Positions 43,737 through 54,046 are shown, counted from the stretch's first letter. The stretch is 64,000 nt of DNA from Paludibacteraceae bacterium (GCA_017477325.1 JAFUWV010000002.1:62001-126000), one strand, 5' to 3'. Made by a program: numbers and translations. The notes: generated by a model from the letters alone, not told the origin.

Positions 43737-46700
43737 CTATTGTACTATTATTTTGAAAACATAGTCCTTGTCTGTACCGCAAACACGCAACAGATACATT
43801 CCTACTTCTTGAGGAGCACACATTGAAGCATTATCTGCATCAAGCAACGCACTTATCACACTCTGACCATGCAGGTTATATATAGTTGCTTTGGTTTGCT
43901 CAGGCATATTACGCACAATTATCATACCTGCAGGTTGAACTATATTCTGACTGAGTTTAATTTCTGATTTGGCAGCAGGGTCGTTAATAGGGCTATAATC
44001 ACAAGAAAAAAGTGAAGTACCATCCTCACGCGTAAGCAGTACATTATACACATCTGTAGTATCAAACTCTGCTCCTCCAAGATAATACCATGAACCTGTT
44101 GCACCTTCTATCGGACTGCCATTCCTGTACCACTGATAACCACTGAAACTATAACCTCCGTTTACATCACTATTGCGAACTCCTATCACATCATTCCACC
44201 GCTGGGTAATCATTGCAGCATAACGGACCGGTATATCAAACTTTAATTCTGCTCTTTCTTGACATATTGGCTCTATGAAACTCAGTCGGGCGTGGTATAT
44301 ATTAGGCTTCAATCCTGCAGGTAAATCTATCTGCAGTTCACCTGCTGAAGGATATAACCCTGTCACATCTGTAAAACCTGCACCATGTGCCACCGAGTCA
44401 AACAACAAGTCATATGCCTCTATTGTCCCTGACAGTATTTCATACTTTAGTGTGACGGCAGCATCTCCCTCACATATTCCTGGAAGGGAATCCAGTTTGA
44501 TCGCAGTTTCTGCTGGGTCCTTCACTGTAAAATATCCGGTGCCACTACAATCATCCTTAGTTGCTCTCAGCCATACATCGCCTGCTTCTGTAAATGTAGC
44601 ATTCTTAGTTGTCTGCCCATTGCTCCACAAATAAGTATCATAATCTGTTTCTGCTGTAAGAGATGCCTTCCCTGAACATATATACTCATCGCCAGATATC
44701 ACTGGACGCAAACTATCTCGTACCGTAACGTGGAAAGTATCGGCAACGGCATATATCGGAGCAAGCGTAATGTCTTTTATATGCAAAGGAGCGCCTGCCG
44801 AAGATGATGATGTAGCACTTATCAATACTTCTGCCGCCTCTGTCACATTTATCCACTCTGCCATCATACTTGTCCCCGCCGGTGTAGCCTCAATAGGACT
44901 TCCTATTATCTGACCATTTATTTTCACACTTAGTGTGGGTTGTTGCGCACCTTCTTCCGACATGAACATTGCACTGAAAGCATAACGGTTTGTTGTTGGA
45001 ATATCACGTATGAGGACCTTATATACCGTACTCCCCGGATTACATGAAGCCACATCTTTCTGAGTTGAATACAACATGTTCACTCCCATCTGCTGACTTG
45101 TCACTACGTACATTCCATCTTGAGTGGTGTTGATTGCTACTTTCTTTTCATTTGGTAGCGTTGACGGCATCCATTCATATGGGGCAAGCCCTGGAGCTTC
45201 TATTGAATCCACATTCCCGTAACATACACTAAGTTCATGACTACGTGGTCTAAAGATACTTACTCTAAGTGTATCTGCAGGTGTGTCACATCCCTCCAGA
45301 TGGTCGGCCGTTACTACATATACTCCTGCATCTTTCTCTGTTATCTTTTCTATCACAGGTTCTGCATCTGTAGAATAAAAGCCGTTGGGACCATACCACT
45401 GAATATTTGTGAACTGTGAGGCATTTTGAATACCTAAATGCAAATCACCGCCTTCAAGATAATAACTCTTGTCGCTCCCAACTCCAAGTGGTACACTGTT
45501 GAAATTTGAGAAATAGCCCAACGAACATGTCGTACCCGGATTATCTATCACTCCCATATGGAAGATTCCTTTTGAGTTTTTTACTCTTAGTATATCAGCA
45601 ACAGGAGCAGGTTTGAAAGTATATGACCATTCAGGAGCACCGGGCACCGGCGAAAAATATTCTTGAGGCATTAAGTATGCCTGTCCGTTGACTGTAAAAG
45701 CATCTGTGTATTCTGTCTTTGTAACAATACTTATTGCTGCTCCGCTCGTCTGTGTGTATTTGTATGCTATTTCGTCAGATCCGGTACAAACTATCGGAGG
45801 AATAATGGCAGAACCAAGTTCTGGATGACTGTCTACATTACTCGTTATCTGCAGTATTTGCACAGGATGATCAGCTGTTATAAAACTTGCACCTGCTGGC
45901 AAAATGAACTTGCAGCGTCCTGCTTTCATCGGGTCTGCAGCACCTGCTATGTATGCTATCTCTGTCCCATTGGCATAAATATGAGTAGAATCGTCTGACA
46001 CTGGAAAAATATATACCTCCTCTGTTGCGTGCATATAGTTTATAGCAACATATTGTGTTCCTGCAAGATGAGTGGGCACGAGTTGATCTCCTATGAGATC
46101 TGCACCAGGACCTGCTACTCCGTCATCTGTATAATTTACTGCTATTGGTCGATTGCTTCTAATACGAGTATTGGAAGGATGTGAAACCCCAGTCATTCCT
46201 TTACTACGCACTTCGTAAGCTTCGCCACGATTCAAGTTTATTGTAAATGGCACACCTGCAGGAAAACCGACACAGGCTTTTGTGGGAGTAACAGTTACTT
46301 CCGTTCCGTCTTCAGTTGCCACAAACTCAAAATTACAAACACCACCATATGTATCGCTGTTGTCATAAGTGTATTGAGCTGGCAGAATGAAGTCCGTACC
46401 CAACGCATTTCTTCCCTTCAGAGAATATATCTCAGAGTTATCACAATAGTTGGCATAATACACTGTTATCTTCGATGTTGACTGTATCAAAAGTCCTGTT
46501 TTCCGCACTGCCCCCGGCGTAGTTTCAACTTGTGCCTTCAAGTCACGCAAATTGATATTGGCATAACTATTTGCTGATACCTGTTGAGTTATCGTAGTAA
46601 AACTTGGATTAGCAGGTTGGCTGATAGTAACTGTTGCAGCCTCGTCAAATGTAGTAACACATAATCGAATGCAATAGTCAAAATGTGATTCGCTTAAATC

Positions 46701-46793
46701 TGGACATGCAAACCAAAACTCAGTATCCACTTGTGCATACGCGCACGCGCATGAAAGAATTGTTGCACACAATATGGGGAATAACCTCTTCAT
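43737..46793 (-). CDS. Giant surface protein with IgGFc-binding-like domain (copy 2)
   Basis: A 1018-residue exported protein from ATG at 46791-46793 (MKRLFPILCATIL...). It has the same order as copy 1: DTEFWFACPDLS at the mature start, IgGFc-binding-like domain with GTDFILPAQYTYD, VATEDGTEVTV, SNRPIAVNYTDDG and GDQLVPTHLAGTQY, Ig-like modules, and a C-terminal domain ending GMYLLRVCGTDKDYVFKIIVQ-like. The two copies align along most of their length, showing tandem duplication with clear divergence. The gap between them is 22 bp, so they are co-transcribed. Confidence 0.75.
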   Translation of the reverse strand: MKRLFPILCATILSCACAYAQVDTEFWFACPDLSESHFDYCIRLCVTTFDEAATVTISQPANPSFTTITQQVSANSYANINLRDLKAQVETTPGAVRKTGLLIQSTSKITVYYANYCDNSEIYSLKGRNALGTDFILPAQYTYDNSDTYGGVCNFEFVATEDGTEVTVTPTKACVGFPAGVPFTINLNRGEAYEVRSKGMTGVSHPSNTRIRSNRPIAVNYTDDGVAGPGADLIGDQLVPTHLAGTQYVAINYMHATEEVYIFPVSDDSTHIYANGTEIAYIAGAADPMKAGRCKFILPAGASFITADHPVQILQITSNVDSHPELGSAIIPPIVCTGSDEIAYKYTQTSGAAISIVTKTEYTDAFTVNGQAYLMPQEYFSPVPGAPEWSYTFKPAPVADILRVKNSKGIFHMGVIDNPGTTCSLGYFSNFNSVPLGVGSDKSYYLEGGDLHLGIQNASQFTNIQWYGPNGFYSTDAEPVIEKITEKDAGVYVVTADHLEGCDTPADTLRVSIFRPRSHELSVCYGNVDSIEAPGLAPYEWMPSTLPNEKKVAINTTQDGMYVVTSQQMGVNMLYSTQKDVASCNPGSTVYKVLIRDIPTTNRYAFSAMFMSEEGAQQPTLSVKINGQIIGSPIEATPAGTSMMAEWINVTEAAEVLISATSSSSAGAPLHIKDITLAPIYAVADTFHVTVRDSLRPVISGDEYICSGKASLTAETDYDTYLWSNGQTTKNATFTEAGDVWLRATKDDCSGTGYFTVKDPAETAIKLDSLPGICEGDAAVTLKYEILSGTIEAYDLLFDSVAHGAGFTDVTGLYPSAGELQIDLPAGLKPNIYHARLSFIEPICQERAELKFDIPVRYAAMITQRWNDVIGVRNSDVNGGYSFSGYQWYRNGSPIEGATGSWYYLGGAEFDTTDVYNVLLTREDGTSLFSCDYSPINDPAAKSEIKLSQNIVQPAGMIIVRNMPEQTKATIYNLHGQSVISALLDADNASMCAPQEVGMYLLRVCGTDKDYVFKIIVQ

Positions 46794-46814
46794 AAACAAA
46801 ACACTAATAAAACA

Positions 46815-47945
46815 TTACTTAAATACACTCAGATCCCAATTGTCTTTCCATTCAAGATATGGCATACCATCTGCTCCAAACTGCACGGGAAGCCATATAT
46901 ACGTTCCCTCCGTATGTTTCTCAGGCTTCCAGCGATCTGCCATAAAAATAAACGCATTATGCTTGCCTTCAATTGGCAAAACAAACGTACTCTGACTGTG
47001 AAAAGTGAGGTCTGCATCAGCACCAACACACGGATTCTCATGTAGAGTCCACTCCCCCATCAAAGAATCAGCTGTCAACAGGCGGGCGGCATTAGGTGCC
47101 CAACCTGTGCAACCGGAGGTAATCATATAGTACTTGCCGGCTTTCTTGAATAGAGCAGGAGCTTCATTATGTCCTGCCGGCTGAATACGCTTGTATCTAC
47201 CTGTATACCCTAGATAGTCAGGCGTAAGTTCTGCTATCTGAAGTGTTAGGTTCTCTTCAGAGGCGTATATATGATACGCTTTGCCATCGTCGTCAACATA
47301 TAGTGCCATATCTCGCGACATCTGCCCTGTGTGTAAATCCCTCCATGTAAAAAGCCCCTGCCTTACTGCTGCTACCCACTCTGCCGACCAACCTTCATAA
47401 TGACTTTCGTCTTTGTCCAAGCCGGCCTCAGAAGGCATATTCAAGGGTAATATGTCTGCATTTGGTCTGAGAGAGCGAATGAAAGTGAAAGGTCCTGTTG
47501 GTGTTTCGCTCACTGCTATTCCTACCCGAGCAGCAGAATAACCCTGACCCTTTAGTTCAAGGTGAAAATACATCACAAACTTACCGGTACTTTCGTTGAA
47601 AATAACCTTCGGACGCTCAAGAATACATCCTCTTTGAATGTCTGATTCCGGACTATCACTAACAGGTAATACTATCCCTTCGTTATGCCAAGTGTACAAG
47701 TCTTGTGAACTATAACAGCTGACACCGGTCATAGCATTGCTCGTGGTGTCCGACTTATACTCTCCGTACCAATAATATGTGTTTTTATATGAAAGTATGC
47801 CTCCGCCATGCGCATTTATAAGCGCACCGCTGTCATCATACCAGAATTGTCCTGGAGAAAAATAGTTGGCTTCTGCATTATGCTTGCTACAGCCAGACAA
47901 CAATATTGCAACTGCCATAAAAGGCAGAATAATATCTTTTTTCAT
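46815..47945 (-). CDS. GH43-family lipoprotein, exo-beta-1,3-galactanase-like
   Basis: A 376-residue lipoprotein from ATG at 47943-47945 (signal ending ILLSGC, Cys19); the 30 upstream codons are not signal-like. The five-bladed GH43 propeller shows INAHGGGIL (43-51), ERPKVIFN (110-117), SRDMALYVDDDGKAY (210-224) and GHNEAPALF (259-267) with Glu261 as likely acid. The AHGGG opening and the EAP motif fit the branch that includes exo-beta-1,3-galactanases (GH43_24 and relatives), in which the usual catalytic base is missing, rather than arabinanases or xylosidases. That would suit an arabinogalactan backbone. Subfamily is my judgement from motifs. Confidence 0.78.
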   Translation of the reverse strand: MKKDIILPFMAVAILLSGCSKHNAEANYFSPGQFWYDDSGALINAHGGGILSYKNTYYWYGEYKSDTTSNAMTGVSCYSSQDLYTWHNEGIVLPVSDSPESDIQRGCILERPKVIFNESTGKFVMYFHLELKGQGYSAARVGIAVSETPTGPFTFIRSLRPNADILPLNMPSEAGLDKDESHYEGWSAEWVAAVRQGLFTWRDLHTGQMSRDMALYVDDDGKAYHIYASEENLTLQIAELTPDYLGYTGRYKRIQPAGHNEAPALFKKAGKYYMITSGCTGWAPNAARLLTADSLMGEWTLHENPCVGADADLTFHSQSTFVLPIEGKHNAFIFMADRWKPEKHTEGTYIWLPVQFGADGMPYLEWKDNWDLSVFK

Positions 47946-48043
47946 AACTGCACCTCTTCTTCCGTTATCATAGTCCGGTTTGGGTTTATTCTTGCAAAAT
48001 GCTACGGACGCACCATCATCATGCATCCGTAGCATTAATGTTC

Positions 48044-49627
48044 TTATTTCAAAATAACTTTCATTGAGCCTGCACCACTCACATGCACAATGTACATGCC
48101 GTTTGCAAGTTCTATTGTCTCATTGTCACTTACACTACGGTTCAATATCATTCGTCCTGTAATGTCAGCAATACCAACAATAGCATTAGCCGTTCCGGAT
48201 ATGCGAATTCCATTTGCAGTGCGTTCTACACTGATTCCGTTCATCATCAGGTCTTCCACACCTGTCTCAGGACGTACATAGTCGCAAGCAACCACTTCTA
48301 TTGCTTTCTTGCCTGAGTTAGTGTTGTTTATTGCATAGCAAGCAGACTCTGTTACATCGTTTACATTCTCTGTCTGCAAACCGCTTGCACCCCATGTATT
48401 GCCGTTGTTGACTACGAAACTCAGTTTCTCTGTCTCCATAGCAAAACCATACCAATTACCGTCTTTCTGACCTTCAACCCATGCTCCATCTTCATCATTC
48501 GTCCATACCCAGAAATATACGCCCTTAGTCAAATCCCAATCGTTCAGAGTGTTGTCGGCAAACACTTTCACTTCAATCTGTTTCTTAGGATCAGGAGTGG
48601 TGCTTCCGTCGCTCACCTTCTGACCATTAATCTCAACCTCTGCTTTATTGCCGACTGACTCAGGTAGCCAGAAATATAGTTTTCCTTCCTCGTCTGTATA
48701 TACATCGTTTATTCCGTAGTCCTTACCAAGAACATAATTCTTAATATGGCCTTCTGTTACCTTTACACCTTCTTCACCTGTCAATGTATAGGTGAATAAT
48801 TTCACTTCGTCAGTACCATTGGTAGGGTTGAGCACTGCGCCGTCATCAGCACCTTTTTCTCCTAATGCTCTTATGCTACCACCATTGATTACTACCGACA
48901 CCGTACCGCTATGAGTACCATTGCCTTTGCCTATCGATGCATTCTTGCAATAGTAACCCGAGCGTGCTATCACTGTTCCCCCGTTGATGGTGATTGTAAC
49001 GGTTCCCTTGCTTATATAACTACCGCCTATACCGGATGAATAAGCATCACCTCTCGCAGTTATCTGACCACCATTGATTGTGATATTACCCAATTTACCG
49101 GCGTTGCTTGCACCAATTCCTGCACTCTCGCTACCTGCCTTGGCTGTAATCACACCACCATTAATTGTTATATCACCACCTACAGACGTACTTTTTATGG
49201 TGCCTATAGCCGCTGCACGACCAGAACCAGTACATGTGAGAGATGTTGTCTCATTACCATTGATTACCAGTGCACCTGCCACCTCTATTCCGCAACCTTC
49301 TGTCTTACCGGCAAGAATACTCTCACTCTCTTCGCCTATCAGATTCAGTACAACCACAGTGTTCTCACCTATCTTCATTGCACTATTCTGCTCCGTTGGC
49401 TTGATATTTATGTCTTGAATATCAACATACACTGTATCTGCAATATCTGCACTTACAACAATAGGTACTGCCGTCTGCAAAGCATAGTCGTTATATACAC
49501 GATAATGGCCTGCTGCTGTAATGTTAATTGCCTCTGCTTCGTCAGTATTAAATTCTGCAGTATATGTCTGGGCTGACATGGTAAGAGCCGACATCATAGC
49601 TGCTACCATCAAGTAAAACTTTTTCAT
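48044..49627 (-). CDS. Exported beta-helix protein with starch-binding-like module and sorting tail
   Basis: A 527-residue exported protein from ATG at 49625-49627 (signal to about residue 19, MSAQ). Order: N-terminal strand domain with ITAAGHYRVY; a glycine-rich right-handed beta-helix (about 110-260) of repeats like ITINGG-x-ITA-x-G-x(4)-GIG, resembling the Cthe_2159-type carbohydrate-binding family; a cap module with DYGINDVYTDEEGKLYFWLPES; a module with VYFWVWTNDEDGAWVEG and WYGFAM, like starch-binding CBM26-type folds; and a C-terminal sorting domain (GMYIVHVSGAGSMKVILK). It is the first of three related genes in tandem. An A9GG stretch precedes its start codon. Confidence 0.72.
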   Translation of the reverse strand: MKKFYLMVAAMMSALTMSAQTYTAEFNTDEAEAINITAAGHYRVYNDYALQTAVPIVVSADIADTVYVDIQDINIKPTEQNSAMKIGENTVVVLNLIGEESESILAGKTEGCGIEVAGALVINGNETTSLTCTGSGRAAAIGTIKSTSVGGDITINGGVITAKAGSESAGIGASNAGKLGNITINGGQITARGDAYSSGIGGSYISKGTVTITINGGTVIARSGYYCKNASIGKGNGTHSGTVSVVINGGSIRALGEKGADDGAVLNPTNGTDEVKLFTYTLTGEEGVKVTEGHIKNYVLGKDYGINDVYTDEEGKLYFWLPESVGNKAEVEINGQKVSDGSTTPDPKKQIEVKVFADNTLNDWDLTKGVYFWVWTNDEDGAWVEGQKDGNWYGFAMETEKLSFVVNNGNTWGASGLQTENVNDVTESACYAINNTNSGKKAIEVVACDYVRPETGVEDLMMNGISVERTANGIRISGTANAIVGIADITGRMILNRSVSDNETIELANGMYIVHVSGAGSMKVILK

Positions 49628-49660
49628 ATCTATTCCTTTTTTTTTAATTGTTCTCACGTT

Positions 49661-49699
49661 AAAAAAGCAGTGCCCGTGCCTCTCGCACAGGCACTGCTT
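49661..49699 (-). terminator. Rho-independent terminator after the 999-residue beta-helix gene
   Basis: A perfect 10-bp stem (49665-49674 with 49690-49699) is followed on the minus strand by TTTTTT (A-run 49661-49666). It would separate the transcript of 49721-52720 from the genes downstream, at least in part. Confidence 0.8.
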
Positions 49700-49720
49700 C
49701 AACACAATCTTTATTAACCC

Positions 49721-52720
49721 TTATTTAACAACCACACCGGTAGTTGTATATTTCTTTTCTCCGCGAAGGATATATATTACTCCGTTCTCAACTACTTTTC
49801 TTACCTCAATATTCAGTTTTGTATTGTCTATTGAAGTGGATGTATCTTTTTTGAACACTGCGACTATTGTTGTTTCAGCATTAATCGTCAGCTTCAATTC
49901 TGCAGTTGCACCTTCTTGTTTCTCTCCGTTTACTGTCCAGTAGTCGAACTCGTAACCTGTCTCTGCTGTGGCGGTGAAGGTCAGCTCTGTACCTTCTTCC
50001 ACAGTCACCTTGCCGTCTGTCAATGTCTGTTCTGTGCAACTTATTGTACCATTCTCAGCACTTACCGTCACATCGTAATTAACAATAGGTTTGGTTGTGA
50101 TGAGGTTAACTGCTGCACCTTCGGCCTGTTCCGGAATATAGAACCACAGATAACCCTCAGCATCGGTATATACATCGTTCATTCCATAGCCACCCTCACC
50201 AAGAGTAACAGTACCTATCGTACCACCATATACGCGAGTGGCAGCTGTAGTCTCTGCAAGTTGTGTCTTGAAGAGTTTGATTGCAGAACCATCTGCTGCC
50301 TGAGGAACGGTTTTATTTAGTTCAATTTCTGCACCTGATGCGTTGAGAGCATTGACACTACCACCATTGATAACTAATTTTACCTTCTTACTACTACCAT
50401 TGCCACGACCAATTGAATACTCGCCTTCACCTGCTCTTGCTTTAATTGTACCGCCATTGATAGTTATAATTGTTGAGTCTGCATCATTATTGCGCGCCTT
50501 GCCTACATAAGAAAGACCTATTCCGGCAGCATAGGTGCCACCCTTGGCTTCTATAGTACCACCATTGATGGTAACATTTCCCATACCTTTGGTTCCATCA
50601 TTATTCTGATGCTGACCACCTATACCGGCACCTGTATTGCCTTCTGCATAAAGCGATCCGGGACCTTCTATGATAAGTTCGCCTTCTACAATGATACCTG
50701 TGTTGTAAGTACTTCCTGCACGAGCTGTATTAGCACCTTCCAGTTTCATTGTTACTACACTACCCGGATAGATACGGATTGCCCAACCTTTGCTTGGACG
50801 GATATAAGCATTCTTCAGAGTAATGGTTACGTTGCCTGCATTCTCAAGCACATTAACTTTTCCGTATGTGCGCTCACCTGTACCTGTGAGTAGATAAGCA
50901 CCCTCGCTGTCGATATTGATATCTGCATCGCCGTTAGCATCAAGATCTATTTCTTCAAGTTGGTTGAAAAGTGCTATGGCATCTGCAGGAAGAGTAACAG
51001 GTACATACAAGTAAACTTTGCCTTCGCTTGTGCTGTACATGTCAGTAAGTATGTAGTTGTTTTTAAGGATGAACTCATAGTCAGTACCTTTAACGAAACC
51101 ATTCTTAACCTGAGCACCGGCTTTCAGTTCTCCCACTATCATCTCGAGAGATTCACCCTTGCCATTCTTTACTCCTGTCCATTTCAGGTCGGCACCTGTG
51201 GCATCAAGTGTCTGGATGTTACCGCCGTTAACAACAATGTTGGCAGTAGGTTGGGCACCTTTGAACATGTGTGTACCACCATTTAAGGTGAGTGTGCCTG
51301 CACCAGCTATATTGCCTACAACACTCATCTTACCAGCATTCATTGTTACATTGCCTGCTATTTCGGCATTGCCGTTCACGGTTAGTTCTCCGGAGAGAGC
51401 AACATTTGTTCCTGCGCCTACACTAAGAGAAGAAGCAACTGCTGCATTTGCTGACAAAGTAACGTTGCCAAGTCCACCTGCTACGGTAACGGTGTTTGTT
51501 CCGTTTGCTATAACATATTCTCCGGCTTCTGTGATGTTGGCAGCAGTAGTGCTCAAGTCAATTTTGTTGGTTTGGAAAGTGGCAACTGCATCTGCAGGTG
51601 CATTTGCAAGCCAGAAGAATACTTTTCCTTCTGCATCCGAATTAACATCCTTAATTCCGTAGTCTGTACCAAGAGTTACATTGAAGTCAGTACCTGTAAT
51701 CGTACCTCCTTTGATTTGCAAACCGGGATCGGTAGTAGCAACAAATTGTGCCACCGCTGTGCCTGATGCATTCTCGGGATGATAACTTTCATTGAGCGCA
51801 TCTCCCGAACTTGCATTCAGTTTGCCGATAGTTGAGTTTATACTACCACCGGTAATAATAACTTTTCCTTCAAAAGAAGTCCAACCGCCGATACCGGGAT
51901 AAACCTGAGAGTATTTCGTACTTATTGCAACCACAGTACCACCGTTTATTTCAACGTTACCGCCGTTTACATACTTTATACCACCGATAGCAGATGCATC
52001 ACCTATACCTTTGGCATACACATAACCTCCGTTGATAACTATTTTCTTGTATGGGAGGAAAGTTGATACGTTCTTACTCGAAGTTCCGTAATATCCTACA
52101 CCGATACCTGCGGCATGATCATATGCATCACCACCACCTTCTGAAACAGCAGTTACATGACCACCGTTGATAGTGATTACACCTACTTTTGAAGCGTCGC
52201 TACTGGCACGGCTGCTGCCGATACCTGCACTTCTGCGTCCACCACCTGCGTAAACAGCACCACCGTTGATAGTGATGTCGCCACCTTCTGCAAAAGCCCA
52301 AACTCCAATACCGGGGCCATACTCACCTTTGGCATACAACGAGTCCGTCAATGAGTTATTTACCGAAGCTACTACAAGATTACCAAGAACCTCTATTCCG
52401 CTACCTGCCGAGTGGCCCTGGTAGTGATTGGTTCCGTCAAGTTGCAACGTAACGGTTGTACCTGCACCAACTGTCATGGCGTGAGTGTTGGCAGATGGAT
52501 ACACTTTCACGTTCTTCGTGGTAATAGTGACATTACCAAGATTTTCAGCTACTATCACGGGATACTTGCAAGCCGTAAAGTCACCGTCGAGTACGTAATC
52601 ACCGGCTGCGGTGATTTCAATATTTGCTGTCACGGCTGAGTTCACCGTGATAGTCTCTGCGGCAAAACTTGCCGTCAGACTCATGGCTATTGCCAATAGA
52701 GAGAAATAAATCTTTTTCAT
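49721..52720 (-). CDS. Large exported beta-helix protein with three helix blocks
   Basis: A 999-residue exported protein (signal about 1-20). It has three repeats of a unit made of an (I/V)-x-ITAAG-x-Y-x-L-x-G lead-in, a glycine-rich beta-helix and a cap (DYGIKDVNSDAEGKVFFWL; YILTDMYSTSEGKVYLYV; GYGMNDVYTDAEGYLWFYIPE). A divergent InlB-B-type repeat follows (about 895-965, AENGTISCTEQTLTDGKVTVEEGTEL), and a tail KVVENGVIYILRGEKKYTTTG. The helix coils are ITINGG-x-V-x-A-x-G-x(3)-AGIG. It is likely a surface glycan-contact protein. The tail matches the orphan frame at 13113. Confidence 0.72.
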   Translation of the reverse strand: MKKIYFSLLAIAMSLTASFAAETITVNSAVTANIEITAAGDYVLDGDFTACKYPVIVAENLGNVTITTKNVKVYPSANTHAMTVGAGTTVTLQLDGTNHYQGHSAGSGIEVLGNLVVASVNNSLTDSLYAKGEYGPGIGVWAFAEGGDITINGGAVYAGGGRRSAGIGSSRASSDASKVGVITINGGHVTAVSEGGGDAYDHAAGIGVGYYGTSSKNVSTFLPYKKIVINGGYVYAKGIGDASAIGGIKYVNGGNVEINGGTVVAISTKYSQVYPGIGGWTSFEGKVIITGGSINSTIGKLNASSGDALNESYHPENASGTAVAQFVATTDPGLQIKGGTITGTDFNVTLGTDYGIKDVNSDAEGKVFFWLANAPADAVATFQTNKIDLSTTAANITEAGEYVIANGTNTVTVAGGLGNVTLSANAAVASSLSVGAGTNVALSGELTVNGNAEIAGNVTMNAGKMSVVGNIAGAGTLTLNGGTHMFKGAQPTANIVVNGGNIQTLDATGADLKWTGVKNGKGESLEMIVGELKAGAQVKNGFVKGTDYEFILKNNYILTDMYSTSEGKVYLYVPVTLPADAIALFNQLEEIDLDANGDADINIDSEGAYLLTGTGERTYGKVNVLENAGNVTITLKNAYIRPSKGWAIRIYPGSVVTMKLEGANTARAGSTYNTGIIVEGELIIEGPGSLYAEGNTGAGIGGQHQNNDGTKGMGNVTINGGTIEAKGGTYAAGIGLSYVGKARNNDADSTIITINGGTIKARAGEGEYSIGRGNGSSKKVKLVINGGSVNALNASGAEIELNKTVPQAADGSAIKLFKTQLAETTAATRVYGGTIGTVTLGEGGYGMNDVYTDAEGYLWFYIPEQAEGAAVNLITTKPIVNYDVTVSAENGTISCTEQTLTDGKVTVEEGTELTFTATAETGYEFDYWTVNGEKQEGATAELKLTINAETTIVAVFKKDTSTSIDNTKLNIEVRKVVENGVIYILRGEKKYTTTGVVVK

Positions 52721-52762
52721 GATCGTTTGATTTATTAGTTATTATTGATATTTGATTTCTGT

Positions 52763-54046
52763 TTACTTGACTATCACTTTTCTGGTCTTGTCACCTATTC
52801 TTACACAATACAAACCTTTGTTCAGTTCTACACTGAAACTATTGCTTCCTACGCGCTGTGCAACTACCTGACGACCACTTATGTCAAACACTAACAACTG
52901 CCTGCCTTCTGCATTACTTATGTTCAGGCCTGTTTCTGATGCAATAACCAGTACGTTATCAACCGAATTATTCTCAACAGCCGACCCTGCCTCTGCATTC
53001 AGTTCTACTGACACATCACTCGCCATCTCGGGCAGATATAGATACAACCAACCTGCACCATCTGTATACACGTCTTTCATTCCGTAGCCGCCTTCTCCAA
53101 GTACTACATCACCCACTTTTCCGCTCAACACGCGTGTTGGAGCTACTGTATTTGCTAATTGAGTCTTGAACAATACAAGCGAAGTACCACTCTTGTCCGT
53201 AGCTGCAATAGGCTTTGCTGTAAACTCCGACTTGTCAGAACGCATTGCCTTTATGCTTCCTCCGTTTATCTTTACCTCAACAGAAGCCTTTGTGCCTGAT
53301 ACCACTCCAAGAGGCACCAGTCCGTCATCTGCTCCCCAACTTGACTCGTTGCTGCCTGCAACAGCCTCCACTGTACCACCATTGATAGTTATTGTGCCGG
53401 AACCTGTCGATTCGCCCCATTGTGAATAACCTGTTCCTATACCGGCACCCTGAGCACCACCTTGAGCCAAAATACGACCGCCATTGATAGTGATGTTGTG
53501 CATCGGGCAATCTACAGAAGCACCTATGCCCGGCGACTCCCAGTCTGCCAGAGCCTCTATTATACCACTGTTAATCGTGATATCACCTGCCACCAATGTC
53601 TTGCCTTTCGGACGAGGAGTACTGCCAATAGCTGCTGCCCAACCCTTGGCACTGCATCGAAGAGTTGCATCGTCGTCACCGTTCAAAACAATGTTTCCGG
53701 CGGCCTCTATACCGCAACCCGGGTCACAACTGCTCAGCAGTATATTCTGACCCTTGAATTTAATCGTGGCTGTCGTTCCTGCACCTATAACCAGTGCACT
53801 CACACCGGCATCTTTAGCACCTGTCACTTCCACATCCACGTTCTCCAATGTCAATATTACATCGCCAAGGTTCTCTGCAACAAGTATCTGCTGCGTACAC
53901 TTACTGCCATCACCCTGAAGCAGATATTCGCCTGCTGCCGTTATCTCCACTGCTGCACTCAAAGAAGAATTAATCTGAATAGTCTCTGCTGCCGACATGG
54001 CTACTGCCATTGTTGCAACAAACAAAGTAGATAAAAGTTTTCTCAT
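52763..54046 (-). CDS. Exported beta-helix protein (third copy) with sorting tail
   Basis: A 427-residue exported protein (signal about 1-20). It has the lead-in EITAAGEYLLQG, a beta-helix (about 100-250) of ITINGG-type coils (ITINSGIIEALADWESPGIGAS, ITINGGRILAQGGAQGAGIG), the cap GYGMKDVYTDGAGWLYLYLPEM, and a C-terminal domain ending GLYCVRIGDKTRKVIVK. It is a shorter paralogue of the proteins at 48044 and 49721, with only one helix block and no CBM. Confidence 0.72.
   Translation of the reverse strand: MRKLLSTLFVATMAVAMSAAETIQINSSLSAAVEITAAGEYLLQGDGSKCTQQILVAENLGDVILTLENVDVEVTGAKDAGVSALVIGAGTTATIKFKGQNILLSSCDPGCGIEAAGNIVLNGDDDATLRCSAKGWAAAIGSTPRPKGKTLVAGDITINSGIIEALADWESPGIGASVDCPMHNITINGGRILAQGGAQGAGIGTGYSQWGESTGSGTITINGGTVEAVAGSNESSWGADDGLVPLGVVSGTKASVEVKINGGSIKAMRSDKSEFTAKPIAATDKSGTSLVLFKTQLANTVAPTRVLSGKVGDVVLGEGGYGMKDVYTDGAGWLYLYLPEMASDVSVELNAEAGSAVENNSVDNVLVIASETGLNISNAEGRQLLVFDISGRQVVAQRVGSNSFSVELNKGLYCVRIGDKTRKVIVK

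Noticed and set aside
49637-49645. T9 run next to the start of the first beta-helix gene as a phase-variation site
   Set aside because: Such A/T runs before start codons are common in AT-rich leaders of this group; nothing else supports phase variation.
48800-54000. Regularly spaced DNA repeats that could suggest a CRISPR array
   Set aside because: They are coding repeats (ITINGG coils) of beta-helix proteins, with variable spacing and no conserved direct repeat.
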